28,454 nucleotides of DNA from CALCCV01 sp964388665 (GTDB taxonomy: Bacteria > Bdellovibrionota > Bdellovibrionia > Bdellovibrionales > Bdellovibrionaceae): NCBI GenBank assembly GCA_964388665.1, contig CAYMBJ010000050.1, positions 1 through 28,454 on the forward strand, given 5' to 3'. Of this stretch, positions 7,776 through 14,646 are shown piece by piece (within the stretch, counting starts at the first letter, position 1; the number at the start of each line of letters is the position of its first letter). The notes under the pieces were generated by a model. That model searched no databases, had not been told where the DNA came from, and saw only the letters and a program-made list of their open reading frames with translations. Position numbers and translations under genes: made by a program.

Positions 7776-8840
7776 TTATAGCATCGAGGACTTTTTCATG
7801 CCCTCAACAATCCAATTGTGCAGAATCGGGCGTAACATCGCAAATGCTTTGTTGTCTCGACCGTAGGCCACGCGATTGCTGAGTATCACGACTATCAAAT
7901 CCGTTCGCGGATCATACCAAAACGAAGTTCCCGTAAATCCCGTATGCCCTATGGATTGGCCCGAAAAGTAGGAGCCACTGCTGGCAGAGCCCAAGGTGGG
8001 CATCATAAATCCGAGCGCCCAATCGCCAACACTCTCTGGCACCTGGCGTGCCGCAAACACTTTGGCCGTCTTTTGCTTGATGTGGTAACGAGCGATTCCG
8101 AGCAGTTGCGAACGCACCTGAAGCGCATACCAACTCACATCATCAATGCTCCCAAAGAGACCAGCATGAGTGCTCAATCCTCCCATAGACCACGCATTTT
8201 CATCGTGCACTTCGCCCTGAAGCACTCGCTTTCGCCAAGCACACTCTTCGGTGGGCGCATAGAGACTCTGCCGATACATCGGTTCGTTATTTTGATTGAA
8301 CTCAAGTGTCGTGCCATCATAAAAGCGCGTTTTTAAGCTCTGCCAGACCTGATCGATCGGCTGATCATAGATCGCCTCCAAGACATAACTCAACAGCCAA
8401 AAGCCAACATCCGAATAGACACTTTGATCCTTGGCTTCGAGAGGAGTTTTGATTAATATCTCTTTCAACTGTTCGCGCCGCTCAGCGGGAGTCTTATTGA
8501 GATCGCACCATTGATAAAAGGGCAACCACCAGGGCAGTCCAGAGCGATGAATGAGCACGTCGCGAATCGTGACCGTCTCAGAATTGAACCATGGCACCAA
8601 GCTCTGCACTTTGGTGTCTAAGGACCATCGCCCCTCCTCAAAAGCCGCCATAAAGGCCTGCACGGTGAAAATGATTTTGGTTAAGCTTGCTAAATCATAG
8701 TAGGCGTAGGTATCGCCCACCGCTACATCGCAAAAAACTTTACCATTGACGTAGGCGCGAACCATCAGACCTGGAGTCACATCGCGAATTTTAGATTCCA
8801 ACTGCGTTATCAGATTTTTTTCGAATACACTGTATCTCAT
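7776..8840 (-). CDS. serine hydrolase, beta-lactamase/PBP-like (class C fold)
   Basis: 354-residue serine hydrolase. Nucleophile motif SLTK (52-55), second motif YSD (142-144), third motif HTGFTGT (299-305) in place of KTG. HRSGLP (98-103) and VHDENAWSMGGLSTHAGLF (211-229) are typical of the beta-lactamase-related esterase/peptidase branch. There is no signal peptide, which fits a cytoplasmic enzyme. Sitting between ldcA and mpl, it may act on recycled muropeptides, for example by trimming D-amino acids or cross-links; that role is inferred from position only. Known relatives include esterases and D-aminopeptidases. ATG 8840 has only a weak binding site; it follows the ldcA stop by 21 nt. Confidence 0.88.
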   Translation of the reverse strand: MRYSVFEKNLITQLESKIRDVTPGLMVRAYVNGKVFCDVAVGDTYAYYDLASLTKIIFTVQAFMAAFEEGRWSLDTKVQSLVPWFNSETVTIRDVLIHRSGLPWWLPFYQWCDLNKTPAERREQLKEILIKTPLEAKDQSVYSDVGFWLLSYVLEAIYDQPIDQVWQSLKTRFYDGTTLEFNQNNEPMYRQSLYAPTEECAWRKRVLQGEVHDENAWSMGGLSTHAGLFGSIDDVSWYALQVRSQLLGIARYHIKQKTAKVFAARQVPESVGDWALGFMMPTLGSASSGSYFSGQSIGHTGFTGTSFWYDPRTDLIVVILSNRVAYGRDNKAFAMLRPILHNWIVEGMKKSSML

Positions 8841-8861
8841 TATGAAGTCATTGGAGCAGGA

Positions 8862-9845
8862 TTAGCTCGATATTTCAATTTGATATTGGCTTGGCTGCAC
8901 ACTGAAAATCTTTGCTCGCCCACCAAACACCCAAGGCTTTTGCTGTGGACTATGACCAAACGGAAATCCCGAAAAAACTGGAATATCGACCTCCTGCGCA
9001 AACCGTTTAAGAACAGGCTTTACGAGAGACTTTTCCTGCCCAGGCTCTTTGCCGCCAGAAAAATCGCCAAACACCACAGCCACCACCAATTGCCGAAACT
9101 TCGGCCACTGTTGCAGCTGAGTTAGCAGGCGATCAATACGGTAGCCTCGCTCCCCGACATCCTCAAAAAAAAGAATCTGCCGCTCAGCTTTGCGTTGGGG
9201 AAAGTAGGGCCCGCCTAGCAAACTCATATAGGTGACGAGATTTCCACCAAGGGCAACTCCCTCCAGGTGCTTTGTTGCCGTCACCTTGGTCATGATCTTG
9301 CGATCAGAGCTGCTCAGAAGTCTCACCTTTGCGGGCTTTGTGGGACTCTGTATTGAATCTCGCTGCAAAATGCTCCAGGACTCTTGAACCCATTTTTTTT
9401 CCACCCCGTCGGCCGCCAACCTCTCAAGCACAGGCCCGTGCAGTGAGGGCCAGCGCCACTCTTGCCAAAGGTAAGCACTCAGTGCGGTGACATCACTCAT
9501 GCCAATCAACCATTTTTTTTGTGATGGCTTTTTGATTTTGTCCAGATAAGGTAAAAGTCGTTGACTGCCGTATCCACCGCGCAAACACCACACGGCCCGA
9601 CACTCCGGATTTTCCAGCGCCGCCACCAACTGCTTTGCGCGAATCTCATCACGATGAGCATGCAAAAAGTGTCCACCCAAAACAGGCCTGCGGATCTGCA
9701 CGCGATAGCCTTTGCCTTGCAAAAACTCTGTGGCCCGCAACAGCTGCACTCTGTCCGCACCAAATCCAGGAGCGATCACTTCAATCAGGTCTCCCCTTTT
9801 TAGGGAGGCAGGAGTGAAGGATTTAGAAAGTTTCTTTGAAGTCAT
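8862..9845 (-). CDS. ldcA: LD-carboxypeptidase (peptidase family S66)
   Basis: Cleaves the terminal D-Ala from murein tetrapeptides (L,D bond) in the cytoplasm, giving the tripeptide that Mpl uses. 327 residues. The S66 triad is visible: Ser117 in GMSDVT, Glu228 in FFEDVGE and His298 in GFPFGHSP. The entry motif GDLIEVIAPG (18-27) and CLRGGYGSQRLLPYLD (87-102) are also family-typical. No signal peptide. First gene of the run ldcA-serine hydrolase-mpl, downstream of the promoter at 9908-9935. Two A8 runs code for KKW twice. Confidence 0.95.
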   Translation of the reverse strand: MTSKKLSKSFTPASLKRGDLIEVIAPGFGADRVQLLRATEFLQGKGYRVQIRRPVLGGHFLHAHRDEIRAKQLVAALENPECRAVWCLRGGYGSQRLLPYLDKIKKPSQKKWLIGMSDVTALSAYLWQEWRWPSLHGPVLERLAADGVEKKWVQESWSILQRDSIQSPTKPAKVRLLSSSDRKIMTKVTATKHLEGVALGGNLVTYMSLLGGPYFPQRKAERQILFFEDVGERGYRIDRLLTQLQQWPKFRQLVVAVVFGDFSGGKEPGQEKSLVKPVLKRFAQEVDIPVFSGFPFGHSPQQKPWVFGGRAKIFSVQPSQYQIEISS

Positions 9846-9907
9846 TTAATTGCAACCTTGATTTCCGCAACTTCCTAGCTACGACCTGGAACGACAGTTC
9901 TCTTGAC

Positions 9908-9935
9908 ACTATAGCAACAATCTTTGACCCGTCAA
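9908..9935 (-). promoter_or_regulatory. sigma-70-type promoter of the ldcA-mpl operon
   Basis: On the minus strand TTGACG (9930-9935) and TATAGT (9908-9913) are separated by 16 nt. Transcription would start near 9901, giving a leader of about 55 nt before ldcA. The match is good but read by eye. The plus-strand gene at 10049 diverges from the same 203-bp region; for it I see only a weak candidate (TTGATC at 9993-9998 with TGTACA 17 nt later). Confidence 0.6.
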
Positions 9936-10048
9936 TCTTTTAGACAGTCGTCACGGTCCACAGATTCCTACTGACACTGTCCTCCTTTGGCTTTGATCTT
10001 GCAATTTCGAAGATCTGTACAAATTCGCTAATTTTTAAGGAGTGCTCA

Positions 10049-11506
10049 ATGACTTTAAATAACAATGCCCGCCGATTCTTTGTTTCCGTTTTTACTTTAG
10101 GAGTCGTTTTTGCGTCTTCGCCAGGACTCGCATTCTCGTTTACTAAAAAGACTGAAGGATGTCGCCCAGCTGCTAGCAGTGACGACAAGTTGACTACCGA
10201 TGAAACAATCAATTGTTTTGCAAATGACAAGGTGAAGTTTGCAGTTAAAACTCCTGACGAAATTACCATAGATGACCTTTCTGCGGAAATGCTTGCAGAA
10301 GGACCCAATATGCATGGTTTAACAGACCAAGAGCTCAGCTCAAAAAAGGTTTACTGCCGTTATAAGTATCACGAAAAGTCACAAAACAGCCCCAAATTTC
10401 GCTGTTTCCGCACTGATTCCAATGGGCGTTTTTTTAACAGCCAAAATGAAATTGTAACTGAAGCCGTTGAGGCCTTGGATGCTGATAAAAAAATCAATGG
10501 AGTCGAATACAAAGAGGGCACTCTTTTAGACATCTCCGGACAACCAATTGCGGTGGGTTCAGAAATTCAAAGAGGTGACGAAATCAAGGTCAAATACCTT
10601 TCTACAAAAGTCAAATCTACTTCAGGCAACAGTTTCGTTCTTGAAGAAGAAATTGAAATGCCAAGATACCGCGAAGTTTTCACAGAAGTCGTTGGCACGC
10701 GGCTGATGTGGGCGCTTGGTTTTCCTGCTGACAATATCTACCCTGTTGAAAAGCTCATTTGCTTTGGCTGCAACAATCACCCATTCGAGCAGCTCAAGTC
10801 CACAATCAATATGGAAGAAGTACGAAAATCAGCCAATCCTTTTGGTGTAATTATCAACTACAATGCCCAATTTACATCGCCAATTATCGAAAGACGATAT
10901 GAACCAAAAAAAATCGGCGAGAGCTGGGACTTCGACGTCATAACTAAAGACAATGTAGTAAAGAATTGGACAGCGGAACAGAAAAACGACTTTGAGGCCA
11001 TGATCTTGGCAGTCAGCCTGATCAACTATTACAATCCCATTGCACAGCAGAATCGTTTGCACTGCGAGAGCAAACCTAAAGACAACCAGTGCGACTATCC
11101 AATGGCCATGATTCAGGACGTAGGATCAACCTTGGGTGGCGACCATCCAGGCCTTTTCAATTCTGGAATTGCGATTCCAGGCCTTATGCAAAACCCTCGT
11201 GGAGAGCTCTCGGCCTTTGAGAATGGCAAGATCTTCGCAAATGCAGCCACCTGTCAACTTGGCCATGCCTTCGGCGAAGTTACCCACATTTCAAACTCAG
11301 GCATGTCATCCTTTTTGGCCAGACTCAATGCCGCAGACCTAACAGAAGAAAAGGTTCGCGCTATCTTTGAGGCTTCACGAATCGTGAATGCTGACCCAGA
11401 ACTGAGAGACACTTTGGGTGCCAATGTGGTCTTGAACCGCTGGGTGCAAGCCTTTATGAATCACGTTCAAGAGGTCAAGAGTGCGGGATCTTGTTTGGAA
11501 CACTAG
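10049..11506 (+). CDS. secreted kinase-fold-like protein, catalytic loop degenerate
   Basis: 485 residues, ATG with a strong AAGGAG 6 nt upstream. Signal peptide about 1-29 (RRFFVSVFTLGVVFASSPGLA). Paralogue of the next gene. Shared motifs: a lysine-bearing strand EIKVKY (178-183), EVFTEVVGTRLMWALGFPAD (209-228) like the alpha-C helix of atypical kinases, a CFGC pair (238-241), and MIQDVGSTLGG (354-364), which resembles a metal-binding DxG. The position of the kinase catalytic loop reads LINYYNPIAQQNRL (324-337), where the paralogue has LQHGDNKSAQQRL, so the His and Asp are replaced. If the kinase reading is right this copy is probably inactive or structural. Family assignment is my inference from motif order; substrate unknown. 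Confidence 0.72.
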   Translation: MTLNNNARRFFVSVFTLGVVFASSPGLAFSFTKKTEGCRPAASSDDKLTTDETINCFANDKVKFAVKTPDEITIDDLSAEMLAEGPNMHGLTDQELSSKKVYCRYKYHEKSQNSPKFRCFRTDSNGRFFNSQNEIVTEAVEALDADKKINGVEYKEGTLLDISGQPIAVGSEIQRGDEIKVKYLSTKVKSTSGNSFVLEEEIEMPRYREVFTEVVGTRLMWALGFPADNIYPVEKLICFGCNNHPFEQLKSTINMEEVRKSANPFGVIINYNAQFTSPIIERRYEPKKIGESWDFDVITKDNVVKNWTAEQKNDFEAMILAVSLINYYNPIAQQNRLHCESKPKDNQCDYPMAMIQDVGSTLGGDHPGLFNSGIAIPGLMQNPRGELSAFENGKIFANAATCQLGHAFGEVTHISNSGMSSFLARLNAADLTEEKVRAIFEASRIVNADPELRDTLGANVVLNRWVQAFMNHVQEVKSAGSCLEH

Positions 11507-11515
11507 CGATAGGGT

Positions 11516-11542
11516 AGGAGCGCTTTCTCTGAAAGCGCTCCT
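11516..11542 (+). terminator. perfect 12-bp hairpin between the two secreted paralogues
   Basis: AGGAGCGCTTTC, loop TCT, then its exact complement, starting 10 nt after the stop of the upstream gene. The stem is strong but there is no T-tract on either strand, so it is not a classical intrinsic terminator. It may slow polymerase or protect the 3' end of the first transcript. Confidence 0.45.
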
Positions 11543-11566
11543 GTCGCGAAGACGTATCTGCACCTC

Positions 11567-11572
11567 TATAAT
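11567..11572 (+). promoter_or_regulatory. consensus -10 box ahead of the second secreted paralogue
   Basis: TATAAT lies 34 nt upstream of the ATG at 11607. No good -35 is seen 16-18 nt before it. Together with the hairpin just upstream, this suggests the second paralogue has its own start site and can be expressed separately from the first. Confidence 0.4.
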
Positions 11573-11606
11573 TATACAAAAACCTGAATCTTGAAAGGGC
11601 CACTTT

Positions 11607-13106
11607 ATGAAAAGATCTTTAATTCTTACATCAATATTTGCCACTGCAAACCTAATTTCGACTGCAGCAAGTTCCGAAATTCTAATTAACACCTTGGACG
11701 AGAGAGCTGAACTTTTGAAACAAGCCGACGTTTGGGACCGTCCTGATTGGATCGAAAAGGACACTCACAAGTTTTTAGACTCTTACCAACTGTCTAAAAA
11801 AGGCGTTGATTCAGCAATACAGACCAATGGTGAATTTATTGAACTGGGTCCTGATCGTGACTCTAGCATCGCTAAGGCTCTGAGCGAGGAAAACGTCGAA
11901 TGCATCTATAACGACGAGCGAACGCAACGAAGCAAAAAGACCTCAGGATTCACGCCTAAATTCTATTGCGATTTAAAATACACCAAAACCACAAATGATG
12001 GGATTGAAAATAAGACCAAAACTATCAAAATCAAGTATGACAACGGCGAAGCCTATTCAGAAATGGCTGCAACACGATTGATGTGGGCTCTGGGATTTAA
12101 AGCAGACAAAATGTATTCTGTTAAAAAACTGACTTGCCTTGGCTGCCCCGATGGTAATCCATGGAGGAATCAAGAGACTTACAGCTTGAGTAAATTTGGC
12201 GACAACCAAGTTGTTTTTGAAAATGTAGTGGCCGAACAAAAGTTTGACGCTGAAGAAATTGAGATGAATCCGGCTACCAATATCGCCTACAACGAATCAA
12301 AGGGATTTGACATGGGCACACTCTTTAATGGATTTTTGCGCCAAGATATTGAACGCCTCCCTCGTGAAGATCAAGACATCGCCATTAAACGCAAAACACA
12401 GCGTGAAGCGCTTCGATTGCTTGCAGTGTTTTTGCAACATGGTGACAACAAGAGTGCTCAACAAAGACTTGCCTGTAAACTGAAAGATGGGAGCGAAGAT
12501 AAATCAAGCATCACTATCGATGATTGCAAAGAGGGCAAACTCTACGCCTTAATTCAAGACGTTGGCGCCACTTTTGGTATAGGATCTTGGACCATTCCTG
12601 AAAATCCAATCATGAACTTTTTTACCTCGATCCCCTCGAAAGTGATCCTTGAGTCAGCAAAAATGAATGCAGATGGCTGGAACCAATCTCCCTTCTGGAA
12701 TGACGCAGCCACATGCCGTGCAAACTTGAATTCTGCCCACACAGAAAAGATGGACGATCCGATCATTTCAGAGGAAGGTCGGCAGTTTTTGGCCACACTA
12801 TTAAGTGGATTCATCGACGGCAGCAATGGCGAGGAACGACTGACAGCTTTGTTTACTAAGAGCCGCGCTGATATTCGCATGGCGAGAATTCGCTTAAACG
12901 CTGAACTCACCAGAGCATCCCAGGCCAAAGATTTACAAGAGTACTATAAGCTGACTCGTGAATATGACCAAAATCTCAAAACACAAACTGCTATTGAACT
13001 CGCCAACTGGAAAAATATTTTCCGCCAAAAGGTGGCTGAATTGAAAAATCCAGTGCCAGAAAATCCAAACTTCTCATGCCCTACCAGCATTCTTGATGCT
13101 GAGTGA
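11607..13106 (+). CDS. secreted kinase-fold-like protein with intact HxD and DxG motifs
   Basis: 499 residues. Signal peptide about 1-22 (MKRSLILTSIFATANLISTA). AAAGGG precedes the ATG. Motifs in order: KIKY (141-144), GEAYSEMAATRLMWALGFKAD (147-167), a CLGC pair (177-180), the putative catalytic loop LQHGDNKSAQQRLAC (276-290) with His278, Asp280 and Gln285, and ALIQDVGATFG (314-324) with Asp318. This order (Lys strand, Glu helix with TRL..LGF, HxDxxxxQ, DxG) resembles atypical kinases such as the HipA/Fam20/CotH/PI-kinase group. I recall similar unnamed exported proteins in other bacteria, but the kinase call is inference. About 50 residues near the C-terminus are charged and probably coiled. 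Convergent with purF, 13 nt apart. Confidence 0.75.
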   Translation: MKRSLILTSIFATANLISTAASSEILINTLDERAELLKQADVWDRPDWIEKDTHKFLDSYQLSKKGVDSAIQTNGEFIELGPDRDSSIAKALSEENVECIYNDERTQRSKKTSGFTPKFYCDLKYTKTTNDGIENKTKTIKIKYDNGEAYSEMAATRLMWALGFKADKMYSVKKLTCLGCPDGNPWRNQETYSLSKFGDNQVVFENVVAEQKFDAEEIEMNPATNIAYNESKGFDMGTLFNGFLRQDIERLPREDQDIAIKRKTQREALRLLAVFLQHGDNKSAQQRLACKLKDGSEDKSSITIDDCKEGKLYALIQDVGATFGIGSWTIPENPIMNFFTSIPSKVILESAKMNADGWNQSPFWNDAATCRANLNSAHTEKMDDPIISEEGRQFLATLLSGFIDGSNGEERLTALFTKSRADIRMARIRLNAELTRASQAKDLQEYYKLTREYDQNLKTQTAIELANWKNIFRQKVAELKNPVPENPNFSCPTSILDAE

Positions 13107-13119
13107 ATGGACTTCGGTG

Positions 13120-14646
13120 TCAAACCTCTTTGGCGAATTCGTGCAGATCGGTGGGGTATTTGCCATCAAAGCAGGCGGCGCAAAAGTCCTGGGAGGATTT
13201 TTCCAGGGCTTTGAACATTCCAGCAATGGACAGATATTTTAAACTGTCGGCTTCGATGAATTTGCAAATCTCTTCGCAGGTGTAGCGTGAAGCAATCAGT
13301 TGCGATTTCATGGGAGTATCGACGCCATAGAAGCACGGACCGACCGTGGGTGGTGCGGCAATGCGAATGTGCACCTCTTTGGCGCCAGCCTGGCGAATCA
13401 GTCCCACAATCTTGCGACTGGTGGTCCCTCGCACCAGGGAGTCATCAATCACAATCACTCGTTTTCCTTTGAGCACAGAGCTTTGCGGATTGAGCTTGAT
13501 GCGCACACCGAAATCACGAATGTCTTGGGTGGGCTGAATAAAGGTTCGGCCTATGTAATGATTGCGGATGATGCCCAATTCAAAATCGATTCCGCTCTCT
13601 TGAGCATAACCAATTGCGGCCGCCACTCCACTGTCGGGGACAGGGATCACCAGGTCCGCATCCACAGAAAACTCTTTGGCTAGCTGCTTGCCAAAGGCCT
13701 TGCGGGCTTCATAAACGCTGCGATCAAACACCAAACTATCAGGCCGCGCAAAATAAACGTGTTCAAAGACACAGTGAGCACGTCGCGGTGCTTTTTGAAA
13801 GGTCTGCGAGCGCAGACCCTGCTTGTCCACGACCACCAATTCACCAGGCGCCACTTCCCGAATGTATTCGGCACCGATGAGATCAAAGGCACAGGTTTCA
13901 CTGGCAAACACATAGGACTCTTGAGTTTCGCCTTTGGCATCTTCATATTTCATTCGGCCCATCACAAGAGGACGAAAACCATAGGGATCGCGCGCCACCA
14001 CCACTTGAGAATCACTCATCAGCACCATACTGTAGGCACCGTCGAGCCGGGGCAGAATATCTGCAAGCGCAGTGACAAAATCATCCGAAGGGTGCCGAGA
14101 AAGAAAGTGCAGCACCACCTCGGTGTCGGAGCTCCCTTGAAAGATCGCGCCTGATTTCTGCAGTTCTTGCTTTAAGGCACGGTAATTGATCAGGTTTCCG
14201 TTGTGGGCAACGGCCACAGAACCATTGATCAGATTTGCAGTGAGCGGCTGAGCATTGGCGATCAGATTTTGCCCCGTGGTGGAGTAGCGAACATGGCCAA
14301 TGGCTGCATGACCGCTGATACGGTTGAGGTTGGTTTCATTGAACACTTCAGAAACAAGACCCAAGCCCTTGTGGTGCAAATGAGTTCCATCCGCTTGGAG
14401 TGTCACCAGACCCGCAGACTCTTGCCCGCGATGCTGCATCGAAAACAGACCGAGATAAGAAATTTGTGAAGCCTGCGGATGATTCCATATCGCGAACACT
14501 CCGCATTCATCTTTCCAACCCTTAGACTCTTTTACCCCGCCAAATATCCCGCTAGATAGCCCGCCAAATCCGGCGCGAGACTCCCCACCAGGTGCGCCGT
14601 AAGATATGCCGATAGATGCTCTCTCGATTTCCGAATTTAGATCCAT
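13120..14646 (-). CDS. purF: amidophosphoribosyltransferase PurF
   Basis: First committed purine step: PRPP plus glutamine to phosphoribosylamine. 508 residues. The glutaminase nucleophile should be Cys48 (DECGVFAIW), exposed by removal of a propeptide; 47 residues is much longer than the 11 in Bacillus. Other motifs: HRGQESAG (72-79), GHVRYSTTG (117-125), HNGNL (148-152), and the PRPP loop VIVIDDSLVRGTTS (397-410). Cys292, Cys438, Cys489 and Cys492 match the four 4Fe-4S ligands of the Bacillus-type enzyme, implying an oxygen-sensitive, cluster-containing PurF. ATG 14646 lies within the purL end (10-nt overlap) with AGAGG just upstream. Last gene of the pur operon. Confidence 0.97.
   Translation of the reverse strand: MDLNSEIERASIGISYGAPGGESRAGFGGLSSGIFGGVKESKGWKDECGVFAIWNHPQASQISYLGLFSMQHRGQESAGLVTLQADGTHLHHKGLGLVSEVFNETNLNRISGHAAIGHVRYSTTGQNLIANAQPLTANLINGSVAVAHNGNLINYRALKQELQKSGAIFQGSSDTEVVLHFLSRHPSDDFVTALADILPRLDGAYSMVLMSDSQVVVARDPYGFRPLVMGRMKYEDAKGETQESYVFASETCAFDLIGAEYIREVAPGELVVVDKQGLRSQTFQKAPRRAHCVFEHVYFARPDSLVFDRSVYEARKAFGKQLAKEFSVDADLVIPVPDSGVAAAIGYAQESGIDFELGIIRNHYIGRTFIQPTQDIRDFGVRIKLNPQSSVLKGKRVIVIDDSLVRGTTSRKIVGLIRQAGAKEVHIRIAAPPTVGPCFYGVDTPMKSQLIASRYTCEEICKFIEADSLKYLSIAGMFKALEKSSQDFCAACFDGKYPTDLHEFAKEV

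Noticed and set aside
7351..7866. Plus-strand open frame of 171 codons
   Set aside because: Antisense to mpl and the end of the serine hydrolase gene, both well supported.
9393..9520. Two A8/T8 runs in ldcA as phase-variation sites
   Set aside because: Both simply encode Lys-Lys-Trp in conserved parts of an intact frame; nothing suggests on/off switching of a recycling enzyme.
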